Below, piece by piece: positions 52,368 to 60,579 of a stretch of 64,000 nt of DNA. Each line of letters starts with the position of its first letter. Positions within the stretch are counted from its first letter, which is position 1. Position numbers and translations under genes: made by a program. The DNA is from an uncultured bacterium (GTDB lineage: Bacteria; Actinomycetota; Coriobacteriia; Coriobacteriales; Coriobacteriaceae). The notes under the pieces were generated by a model. The model made no database searches and was not told where the DNA came from. It was given only the letters and a program-made list of their open reading frames with translations. The stretch lies in contig CAJMRD010000001.1 of NCBI GenBank assembly GCA_905215725.1, positions 1 through 64,000 on the forward strand, written 5' to 3'.

Positions 52368-52401
52368 GTGTATATATACTGTGCTTACCGGTTATATACA
52401 C
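52368..52401. promoter_or_regulatory. Operator/promoter of the YtrA-type operon
   Basis: GTGTATATA (52368-52376) and TATATACAC (52393-52401) form a 9-bp inverted repeat 16 bases apart, ending 27 bases before the GTG start. The AT-rich arms can double as a -10. This is the expected position for self-repression by the GntR protein. Confidence 0.6.
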
Positions 52402-52428
52402 GTGTAGCCCAACAGCTAAGGAGCCGCT

Positions 52429-52809
52429 GTGGACATCATCCTATCCAATTCGAGCGATAAGCCCATCTACGAACAGATATCTTCGCAGGTCAAAGCTCAG
52501 ATCCTTTCGGGCACACTCACTGCGGGAGCCAAACTCCCCAGCATCCGTGCACTCGCGAGCGATCTTGGCGTGAGCGTCATCACCACCAAGCGCGCCTACG
52601 CCGACCTGGAGCAGCTCGGGTTTATCTGCACCGTGCAGGGCAAGGGCTGCTTTGTCGCCGAGGGCAACCAAGAACTCTTGCGTGAAAACCAGCTCTTCCA
52701 TATCGAAGAGTTACTTGCGAAAGCGGCAAGCCAAGCCGAAACCCTGGGCGTCACGCGCGACAAACTGCACGAGATGCTCGACCTGGTAGCCCCCGAAACC
52801 ATGCAGTAG
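52429..52809 (+). CDS. GntR-family regulator, YtrA subfamily
   Basis: 126 residues, the short YtrA form: winged helix KPIYEQISSQVKAQILSGTL...LPSIRALASDLGVSVITTKRAY and a ~45-residue tail for dimerisation. GTG 52429 follows AAGGAG. It heads an operon with an ABC ATPase (23 bases later) and permease; YtrA proteins typically repress such transporters and respond to cell-envelope stress or antibiotics. Confidence 0.9.
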   Translation: MDIILSNSSDKPIYEQISSQVKAQILSGTLTAGAKLPSIRALASDLGVSVITTKRAYADLEQLGFICTVQGKGCFVAEGNQELLRENQLFHIEELLAKAASQAETLGVTRDKLHEMLDLVAPETMQ

Positions 52810-52832
52810 CCATCTGCAAGAAAGGCTATGCC

Positions 52833-53714
52833 ATGCAAAACTTGTTAGAACTCAAAGGCATCTCACGCACTGTAAGCGACCGCTTTTCGCTGCGCGACGT
52901 CACGCTTGCCGTGGAACCCGGCCAGATCGTCGGCTTTGTCGGTGCCAACGGTGCTGGCAAAACAACGACGATTCGAGCCGCGCTTGGGCTTATCAAACTC
53001 GATGCCGGCGAGGTGCACCTGTTTGGGCAGCGCTGTGGCGCCGACGCACCCGGTGAAGCGCAGCGCCATCTACGCTCCCGCGTCGGTCTTGTCCTGGACA
53101 CGTGCCCCTTCCCCTCCACGCTCAAGGTGGGCCAGATCGAGTCGCTCGTAGGCCCGGCGTACCCCACGTGGGACCGCGAAACGTTCGCCGGATTCATCAA
53201 CCGATTTGGCCTCGATCCTAAGACAAAAGTCAAGGACCTCTCCCGCGGCATGGGCATGAAACTGCAGCTTGCCTGTGCACTCAGCCACAATGCCAAGCTG
53301 CTCGTTTTGGACGAAGCCACCGCGGGCCTCGATCCCATGGCACGCGAGGAACTGCTTGATGAGCTGCTTGCCTTTGTCGCCGACGGCCAGCACAGTGTGC
53401 TGCTCTCGAGCCACATTACGTCCGACCTCGATCGCACCGCTGATCGCGTCATCTGCATCGATAATGGCTCGATTATGTTTGACCTGCCGCGCGAGGAAAT
53501 TACCGACCGCGCTGGCATCGCCCACTGCACCCAATCGCAGGCTGCCGAGCTTATGTCTTGCGTCGAAGGCGCCCGTGCCGCCCACCACGCCTATAGCGTG
53601 GACGTGCTCGTGCCCAACCGTCGCGAAACGTTCGAGGCCTTCCCCGAGATTCCCTGCGATCGGGCAACCATTGATGACTACCTGCGCCTCACGCTGAAAG
53701 GGGCTTCGAAATGA
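52833..53714 (+). CDS. ABC transporter ATP-binding protein (YtrB-like)
   Basis: 293 residues: Walker A GANGAGKTTT, signature LSRGMGMKLQLACALS, Walker B LLVLDEATAGLDP, H-loop region SSHITSDLDRTADRV. It pairs with the permease whose ATG overlaps its stop (ATGA). With the GntR gene this is a YtrABC-like unit for export or envelope-stress response. Confidence 0.92.
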   Translation: MQNLLELKGISRTVSDRFSLRDVTLAVEPGQIVGFVGANGAGKTTTIRAALGLIKLDAGEVHLFGQRCGADAPGEAQRHLRSRVGLVLDTCPFPSTLKVGQIESLVGPAYPTWDRETFAGFINRFGLDPKTKVKDLSRGMGMKLQLACALSHNAKLLVLDEATAGLDPMAREELLDELLAFVADGQHSVLLSSHITSDLDRTADRVICIDNGSIMFDLPREEITDRAGIAHCTQSQAAELMSCVEGARAAHHAYSVDVLVPNRRETFEAFPEIPCDRATIDDYLRLTLKGASK

Positions 53715-54409
53715 AACGCGCTTTTATGTCCGAGCTCGCCATCGTTCGTACGCTCATCCCGAGCATCACGGGCGTCGGCCTATTCATCTTTGTCGTGCTG
53801 ACCCTTGCCAACGCGTCGGATGGCGATTCCGGCATGAGCGCCGGCGCCTGTGCGGTCAGCGCCATGTCGCCCATCATAATCATGAACTCGCTAGCTGGCT
53901 ACGATAACCAAAACGGCTGGGAGCGTTATCGAGCAACGTTGCCCTTCTCGCGCAAAGACATTATTTGCGCACGCTACCTGAGCGTTATTGTCTTCTCGGC
54001 TGTCATGACGTGCGCCGCCGCGCTTCTGAGCATCGTCTCCATCCCGCTATTCAACAGCGTGGGCATCCCCTCGACGGGACAGACGGTCTTTGAGATCGCT
54101 ATAGCCTCGGCAGCATCGATGCTCATCTCCCTCATGATGGTATTCTTGATACAGCCGCTGTTCTTTCGCTTTGGGCACATGGAGGCGCTGCGCCTATCCC
54201 TTGGCCTGTTTGCCCTGTTTGGCTGCGGCACCATGGCCACGTTGAGCTCCTCCAACCCCATCAGCAACTGGCTCATGTCGATTGCCGGAGCGAATCCCGA
54301 TCCTGCCGTTCTGGGCTGTCTGTGCGCAGGAATTGCCGTGCTGGCCCTCGCGCTATGCGCAATCAGCTGCACCGTCAGCACCAAGGTTTATCGAGTACGC
54401 GACCTGTAG
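53711..54409 (+). CDS. ABC-2 type permease
   Basis: 232 residues with about six hydrophobic helices and a short cytoplasmic start (MKRAFMSELAIVRTLIPS). The DNQNGWERYRATLPFSRKDI loop is typical of ABC-2 permeases of this kind. Its start overlaps the ATPase stop by four bases, so translation is coupled. Substrate unknown. Confidence 0.85.
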   Translation: MKRAFMSELAIVRTLIPSITGVGLFIFVVLTLANASDGDSGMSAGACAVSAMSPIIIMNSLAGYDNQNGWERYRATLPFSRKDIICARYLSVIVFSAVMTCAAALLSIVSIPLFNSVGIPSTGQTVFEIAIASAASMLISLMMVFLIQPLFFRFGHMEALRLSLGLFALFGCGTMATLSSSNPISNWLMSIAGANPDPAVLGCLCAGIAVLALALCAISCTVSTKVYRVRDL

Positions 54410-54499
54410 CCACGCGCGTCTCAATCCGCGAAGGACGCGATCGCCGCCCCTCCCTGCAAATCCGTGGCAAACGGCATGGCCCCGGCGCGCGCTACCGTG

Positions 54500-55804
54500 C
54501 TACTTGCGCAGCGGCTTGGGCAGTGGAATGCCGGCGGCGATAACGGCGGCGATGATCATGCAGACGATACCCTTGAGTGGGAAGCACATGAGCAGCAGGC
54601 CCACGACCATGACCGGCTGACGCATGACGGCGCCCATCGTCGATGCCGTGCAGACGGCGACGCAAAAGACCGGATCGGCGCCGGTGATGATGGCAAGGCC
54701 GTAGCCCAGGCTTACGCCCGAGAAGATAACCGGGAAGAAGTGGCCGCCGCGCCAACCAAGGTTGATGAGGGCAGGCGTCAGCATGGCCTTGACAAGACCG
54801 GTCGCGATAAGCACGCCGGCGGGAATGGTCAGATAGGTTTCCATGAGCACGTCGGCCTGCGTCTCGCCGGCAAACATGGTGTAGGGCAGGACTGTGCCGC
54901 AGATGGCGAGCGCCAGACCGGCCAGCATGGCTTTGACGACAGGGCGCGCCCCCATTGCATGAGCAAGCGCTTCGCTCGCTTGCTCAGAGACAAAGTACAA
55001 CCAGCCGCAGACGGTACCGACCAGTGCCAGGGGGATGAGCCAGGTAAGCTCCAGGTTGCCCACCACGGCAGCCTCGAACCTCGGCATACCCATGCCGCCG
55101 CCCATGAGCTGGCCGAGCAGCAGGTAGGTGCCCAGGCCGCCAGCAATCGCGATGCCGTAAACCACGGTCTTTTGCGCCTTGGGCAGCCTGATGTTGATCT
55201 CACCGGATTCGGAATCCTCGCCATCGCCGGCACCCTGGCCGTCAGCACTTCCGGCAAGCGGCGCCACAAAGCCAAACACGGGCGCGGTAAAGAGCGCCGT
55301 CAGGGCAGCCTGGGTGCCCAGCAGCGTGAGCTCCCTAAACTCGGCGCCAAAGCGACGCATACGGTCGCCGACCCAGCTGCACAGACCTGCGATAACGCCG
55401 GTCAGACCGGCCTCCGGTCCAATACTTCCACCAAACAGCAGCGGCAGCAATGCCGCGAGCGAAAGCTTGCCCAGGTTGTCGTACGGGTAGCGCCCGTCTT
55501 GCTTAACCTTTGCCATCACCTGGTTGAGGTCATCGGTCTTGATGCCCGTCATCTTTTCGTACAGGCCAATCACCAAGCCGCCCAACAGGCAAACGAAAAA
55601 CGGGTACGGCAAAAAGCCAAACGGGCCGCTGGCGAGTTCGGGCGAAGAGACACCCAGCATATGCGGGACCTCGGTCCACAAATAATCAATGCCGTGCTCC
55701 ATCGCAAAGAAGAATAGCCAGACTGCGGCACCCGCGAGTGCACCGGTCACGGCAACGCTGACCAAAAACAGCGCTCGGTTCGTGGGTTTGGCAAGGTTAT
55801 CCAT
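54500..55804 (-). CDS. ClC-family chloride channel/antiporter
   Basis: 434 residues, many helices. ClC motifs: GGSIGPEAGLTG (selectivity region with the gating Glu) and GWRGGHFFPVIF (GXFXP-type). A glycine/acid-rich insert (SADGQGAGDGEDSESGE) interrupts the middle. Bacterial ClC proteins exchange Cl- for H+ or act as channels, including fluoride exporters; the type cannot be settled here. Single gene, convergent with the ABC operon. Confidence 0.88.
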   Translation of the reverse strand: MDNLAKPTNRALFLVSVAVTGALAGAAVWLFFFAMEHGIDYLWTEVPHMLGVSSPELASGPFGFLPYPFFVCLLGGLVIGLYEKMTGIKTDDLNQVMAKVKQDGRYPYDNLGKLSLAALLPLLFGGSIGPEAGLTGVIAGLCSWVGDRMRRFGAEFRELTLLGTQAALTALFTAPVFGFVAPLAGSADGQGAGDGEDSESGEINIRLPKAQKTVVYGIAIAGGLGTYLLLGQLMGGGMGMPRFEAAVVGNLELTWLIPLALVGTVCGWLYFVSEQASEALAHAMGARPVVKAMLAGLALAICGTVLPYTMFAGETQADVLMETYLTIPAGVLIATGLVKAMLTPALINLGWRGGHFFPVIFSGVSLGYGLAIITGADPVFCVAVCTASTMGAVMRQPVMVVGLLLMCFPLKGIVCMIIAAVIAAGIPLPKPLRK

Positions 55805-55929
55805 CGGGTCCTCCCGCGGTCAAAGTCGACATAGATACGTTTTATTGTAGAGCGAGCGTTGTCCGAACGAGCCAACCATCTGCGCCGCAAACGGCACCAT
55901 TGGGAGTCATAGTGGGGCAGGCTCAAGAC

Positions 55930-56463
55930 TTATCCGTTGATAATCGAGGCAATCTCGCGCAAATCGTCGGCAAAGTAGATGCCGAGTTGGCGCCTCGGGC
56001 TCGAAAGCCCCTTATCAATCATGTGCCCGAGCAGGGCTTTGAGGTCGTTGTAGTACCCATCCAGGTTGTACAGAATGCACGGCGCACTCAGATGCCCCAA
56101 CGACACGGCGGACATGACCTCGGCAATCTCCTCGAGCGTGCCCGTGCCGCCCGGAAAGGCAATGAACGCATCACCGAGCTCGATCATCTTGGCTTTGCGC
56201 TCGGCCATGTCGCTCGTCACGATGAGGTCGTCAATACCGTCGTGTTGAAACTCTGCCTCGATAAAAAAGCTCGGCTCAACGCCCGTCACATGCCCGCCAG
56301 CATCGAGCACGCTATCGGCAAGCGCGCCCATCAGGCCCGACTTGGAGCCGCCGTATACCAGCGCGTGGCCGTTGGTGCCAATCCAGTTGCCCAGCTCCCG
56401 TACCGCAGGTAGAAACGCCGGGTCATTACCGACGCTCGCGCCCAGGTACACCGTGATGTTCAT
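55930..56463 (-). CDS. LOG-family nucleotide phosphoribohydrolase (TIGR00730)
   Basis: 177 residues. Rossmann-like fold with ITVYLGASVGN, YGGSKSGLMGALAD, MAERKAKM (catalytic Arg) and PGGTGTLEE. LOG proteins release adenine-type bases from nucleoside monophosphates. ATG 56463 is preceded by GAGGGGG. The K+ channel gene ends 37 bases upstream on the same strand; co-transcription possible. Confidence 0.9.
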   Translation of the reverse strand: MNITVYLGASVGNDPAFLPAVRELGNWIGTNGHALVYGGSKSGLMGALADSVLDAGGHVTGVEPSFFIEAEFQHDGIDDLIVTSDMAERKAKMIELGDAFIAFPGGTGTLEEIAEVMSAVSLGHLSAPCILYNLDGYYNDLKALLGHMIDKGLSSPRRQLGIYFADDLREIASIING

Positions 56464-56499
56464 ATGCAATCCCCCTCGTCGTGACGCGCGGCACCCGTT

Positions 56500-56925
56500 C
56501 TATCGTTGCCGGCGACGGTACTCGCGCACACGGCGCGACAAATCGGCGAGCTCATCGCGGTCGAGTTCTTCCAAATGCTCAAGATCGTCCATAAAGCGCG
56601 CCATGGTGTCCTTTTGGCGCAGCTTGATGAGCGTATTGCAGTAGTTCACCGCCACGCCCGTAAGCATGGCGATATAGAAGATACTGATGACGCTCAAGAC
56701 GACGGTAATGCCGCGGGCAACCGGCGTTTCGGCGGGGATATCGCCAAAGCCGATCGTCGAGACCGTCTCAAAGCTAAACCAGAGACCATCGCCAAACGTG
56801 AGGGTCGTGGGCTCGGACAGCCAGACAGCCGTCGAGCACAGCAGGTAAAAGATAAGAAACAGACCCGTGATGCGCGCAAAGCCGGCCTGTCGCAGTACGT
56901 CGGCAAGCGTCCTCAACTTGTTCAT
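56500..56925 (-). CDS. Two-helix potassium channel
   Basis: 141 residues: helix 1 ARITGLFLIFYLLCSTAVW, pore helix and selectivity filter TISTIGFGDIP... within FETVSTIGFGD, helix 2 VVLSVISIFYIAMLTGVAV, then a charged coiled tail ending in RRVREYRRRQR. It has no regulatory RCK domain. ATG 56925 follows AAAGGGG. Family D repeats lie upstream. Confidence 0.88.
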   Translation of the reverse strand: MNKLRTLADVLRQAGFARITGLFLIFYLLCSTAVWLSEPTTLTFGDGLWFSFETVSTIGFGDIPAETPVARGITVVLSVISIFYIAMLTGVAVNYCNTLIKLRQKDTMARFMDDLEHLEELDRDELADLSRRVREYRRRQR

Positions 56926-56994
56926 CGCGACCCCTTTTCCCAGACGTCCAATCTCGTTCGCTCGGTATTGTCCCACGCCTCCCCCGCAAACGAA

Positions 56995-57093
56995 ACTAGT
57001 CATTGGGAACTAGTCATTGGGGACGTTCTTAAATGACTAGTCAAACAAGAACGTCCCCAATGACTAGTCGTTTAAGAGCGTCCCCAATGACTG
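56995..57093. repeat. Palindromic repeat family D, copy 2 with extra half-units
   Basis: A perfect 22-bp stem pairs 57009-57030 with 57047-57068 (core GGGGACGTTCTT). A further ACTAGTCATTGGGA (56995-57008) and AAGAGCGTCCCCAATGACT (57074-57092) extend the block as partial units. It lies in the divergent K+ channel/kinase gap. Confidence 0.85.
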
Positions 57094-57184
57094 CAGAGCG
57101 CGAGCGTTTAGCGGTGCAGCTGCCGACTGGGCAGGCTGAGCTGGTATCCTTATGCGGTAATGTCTCAATTCGTTAGGATTGCAT

Positions 57185-59988
57185 GTGAGAGCTTCCGCTG
57201 TCCTTCGTTCAGTTATATATCGCACCCTGGCCGTCGCGCTTGCCGCGCTCGCCGTACTGAGCACCATCATGCCCGCCCCCGCCTATGCCGCCAATACCGA
57301 TCAGCAGGTCAAAACGGTCCGCGTTGGTTGGCTCGTCAACAACGAGGGCTTCCAGGACGGCACCCCCGGCGAGCGTCTCTCGGGATGGGGTTACGAGTGC
57401 CTCCAGACCCTCTCGTACTACACACCCGGCTGGCAGTACGAATACGTCTCCGGCACCTTCACAGAGCTTATGGAGAAGCTCGAAGCCGGCGAGATTGATC
57501 TCATGCCAAACATCTCCTACTCCGAAGAACGCGCCCAAAAACTGCTCTTCTCGTCGAACCCCGAGGGCACCGAACGCTACTACATCTACGCCAAGCCCGA
57601 TCGCGACGACCTGGCCAAGGGTGACCCCCAGGCACTCCAGGGTCTCACTATCGGTTTCAACCCCGGCGTCATGCAAACCATCGTTGGCCAGCAATGGCTC
57701 GCCAACGAAGGCATTACCTGTACCTATAAGGAAATCAGCAGTAACGGCGACCTTTTCGATGCGCTCGCAAACGGCGAGGTCGACGCCATCATCATGAACG
57801 ACACGACCTCGTCGCCCAACGCCTCCCCCATGTTCTACATTGGTTCGAGCGACTACTACTTTGCCGTTCCCAAAAGCCGCCCCGACCTGATGAACGACAT
57901 CAATGCTGCCATGACGGCAATCGCCCGCGTCAACCCACGCTATAACGACGAAGTCAAATCTAGCTACTCGACCCAAAACAGCGGTTCATCATCGCTCAAC
58001 GGCCCCGAATGTTCCTGGCTCAAAGCAAACAACAGCACCATCACGCTCGGCTACATTACGGGCAAACTCCCCTACTGCAACGAGGACGAAGACGGCGAAA
58101 TGGAAGGCTCGCTCGCATCGCTTGCGACGACGCTGCACGATAAATTTGGCATTACGGTCAAAACCGTCGCCTTTGATAGCTACAAGATGATGTCAAAGGC
58201 CCTGTCAAAGGAAAGCATAGACGTTGCGCTGCCGGTATACCGAGATTACTGGTTTGCCGAGCAAACAGGCGTTGTGCAGTCGATATCGTTGGGGACCATA
58301 TCCCTCACCGCCATCCACACCGGCAGCAACCTGAACAAAGACCTTCAGAACATCGCCTGTACCAAATCATCGTTTGTCAACAAAAATGCACTTGAAAGCC
58401 TGTTTCCCACAGCGACCGTAACCGAATACCAATCCGACGATGAAGCGTTCGACGCCCTCAGGAAGGGAACGGTGCACTGCATCCTCGCCCCCAGTTCACG
58501 CGTAAAAACCATCGGTGACCGTTATGATCTCGAGAACTGCGAGACGGCCGAGCTCCCTGACACCTGTGAGCTCCCGTGCTGGATTTCGCGCGGAAAACCC
58601 GAGCTGTTGGGAATCATCAACAAGGGCATCATCAATGCCGGAGAATCGCTCTCCGCAAGCAATTTCTCCCCCACGTCGTACACGGCCCAGGAATCCGACA
58701 CGCTTCGATTCCTTTATCGCAACCGCACCGCTATTGCCGCCACCCTCATCGGTATGTTGTCGGTCGGCATCGTCCTGCTCATCTGGGCGCTCGTGCGCGC
58801 TCGAACCGAGTGCAAAAAGCCGATGCTGCCAACGCCGCTAAGACGGCATTCCTCACGCGCATGAGCCACGACATCCGTACGCCGCTCAACGGTATCCTGG
58901 GCCTTATCGAGATCGAGGAATTGAAGGAAGGCGATATGCAAGTCGCCCGCGAGAGCCGTGCCAAGGCGCGCGTTGCCGCCAATCACCTGCTCTCGCTGAT
59001 CAACGACATCCTCGAGATGGGCAAAATCGAAGACCGCAAGCTAACACTGGAGCATGCGCCTTTTAACCTCAAAGAGCTCTGTGACGATACACTGGTGCTG
59101 TGCAAGCTCCGCGCGTCCAGTAACGGCATCACAATGCAGGACAATAGTCTGCCGTACGCCACGGGGCCATACATGATCGGCAGTCCCACCCATATCCGAC
59201 AGATCATGATCAACCTGTTAGACAACAGCATTAAGTACAACAAGCACGGCGGCTCCGTCACCTTTAGCTCAAAGACCAAGCCACTCGATAACGGGCGCGC
59301 GCTCTTTTGCTTTAGCGTTTCGGATACCGGCATTGGCATGGCTCCCAAGTTTTTAAAGCATATCTATGAGCCGTTTGCCCAAGAAGGTGACGATGCGCGC
59401 AGCAAGTTCCAAGGAACCGGCATGGGCATGCCAATCGTCAAGTCGCTTATTGACCTGATGGGCGGCACGATTGAGATTTCGAGTGAGGTTGGCGTGGGGA
59501 GTACGTTCAACGTCCAGATTCCGCTCGATATCGACAAGAACCCTCAGGCAAGAGAACGTGCGGACGGCCAGGCAAACAGCTGCTCGCTTGCCGGCATGAA
59601 CGTCCTTTTGGCAGAAGATAACGAGCTCAATGCCGAGATTGCCCAGGCTCTGCTCGAAAGCGAAGGCATCGTCGTAACTCGTGCCGCCAACGGCAACGAA
59701 ACGGTCGACCTATACGTTGGCCGTCCCGCCGGCAGCTTCGATGCGATCCTGATGGACATTATGATGCCGGACATGGACGGCTACGAGGCAACCCGCGCGA
59801 TTCGTCTGAGCGAGAAGGTCGATGCAGCCGATATCCCCATCATCGCGCTCACCGCCAATGCCTTTGCCGAGGACGCCAAGGCGGCACACGACGCCGGCAT
59901 GAACGCTCATCTGTCCAAACCGCTCGACTTTAACAAGCTCAAAAACATACTCGCCCGCATCAAGAAAAACGGATCCGTTTCGCTATAG
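57185..59988 (+). CDS. Hybrid histidine kinase with two periplasmic binding domains, interrupted by a -1 frameshift
   Basis: Read with one -1 shift at 58814-58819 the product is ~934 residues: signal peptide (1-~37, ending APAYAA), two SBP-3 ligand-binding domains (~45-255 and ~275-500), membrane helix (~512-535), HisKA with MSHDIRTPLNG, HATPase with NLLDNSIKYN, DTGIGM and GTGMGM, and a receiver domain with LMDIMMPDMDG. Without the shift, translation stops at 58864 just after the membrane helix. The break lies at TGC AAA AAG; restoring one A gives ECKKADAANAAKTAFL, which matches the coiled linker of such kinases. GTG 57185 is preferred over TTG 57179. It is a BvgS-like sensor. Confidence 0.82.
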
Positions 59989-60030
59989 TTTGTGCTCAAC
60001 CACCACGCACGACCAGAAAGGAAGCCAACG

Positions 60031-60510
60031 ATGTTTAGGCCCTTACGTCGAAAGAAACGCGCCATCACCGACGAGGAAGCGCGCGAACTGCTCGCTACCT
60101 GCAAGCGCGGCGTCTTTGCCGTCAACGGCGACGATGGCTACCCGTACGCCATTCCCGTCAACTACTTCTTTGACACCGAGCACGACAAGATTTATTTCCA
60201 TGGCGCCAAAGCTGGCCACAAGGTCGACGCACTCAAGCGCGATGACAAGGTCTGCTTTACCGTTTACGGCAACGAGTGGTACAAGGACGGTGACTGGGCT
60301 CCCTACGTTATGAGCACCGTGGTCTTTGGCCGATGTCGCCTGGCGAATGACACTCCCGCGTTTATCGAGGATAAAGTCCGCCAGCTCGCCCTTAAGTACT
60401 ACCCTTCTGCCGAGGAAGTCGAAGAGGAAATCGCCAAAGACATCAAGGGCGTCCAGCTCTACGAGATTACGATTGAGCATCTTTGCGGCAAGCAGATTCA
60501 GGAAAAGTAA
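60031..60510 (+). CDS. Pyridoxamine 5'-phosphate oxidase-like (NimA-type) flavin protein
   Basis: 159 residues with the split-barrel flavin fold: ITDEEARELLATCKRGVFAVN, GYPYAIPVNYFF, IYFHGAKAGHKVDAL and VCFTVYGNEWY. These are hallmarks of NimA-like proteins, some linked to nitroimidazole resistance. ATG 60031 follows AAAGGAAG. It lies 42 bases after the kinase gene and may share its transcript; a hairpin follows. Confidence 0.85.
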   Translation: MFRPLRRKKRAITDEEARELLATCKRGVFAVNGDDGYPYAIPVNYFFDTEHDKIYFHGAKAGHKVDALKRDDKVCFTVYGNEWYKDGDWAPYVMSTVVFGRCRLANDTPAFIEDKVRQLALKYYPSAEEVEEEIAKDIKGVQLYEITIEHLCGKQIQEK

Positions 60511-60537
60511 GCCCCTCAGCAGGTCTCATCAATAGTA

Positions 60538-60577
60538 ATATGGCCCGGTTCCAGCCCACCTTGGAACCGGGCCATAT
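60538..60577. terminator. Bidirectional hairpin between the flavin protein and kinase 2 genes
   Basis: A perfect 15-bp stem, ATATGGCCCGGTTCC (60538-60552) with its complement (60563-60577), between convergent genes. No long T tract. Confidence 0.75.
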
Positions 60578-60579
60578 GC

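Noticed and set aside
54464..55717. 417-codon plus-strand frame
   Set aside because: Antisense to the ClC gene, which has clear family motifs.
58814..58819. Definite programmed -1 frameshift site
   Set aside because: The run is C AAA AAG rather than the efficient A AAA AAG, so programmed shifting is possible but not supported over a simple missing base.
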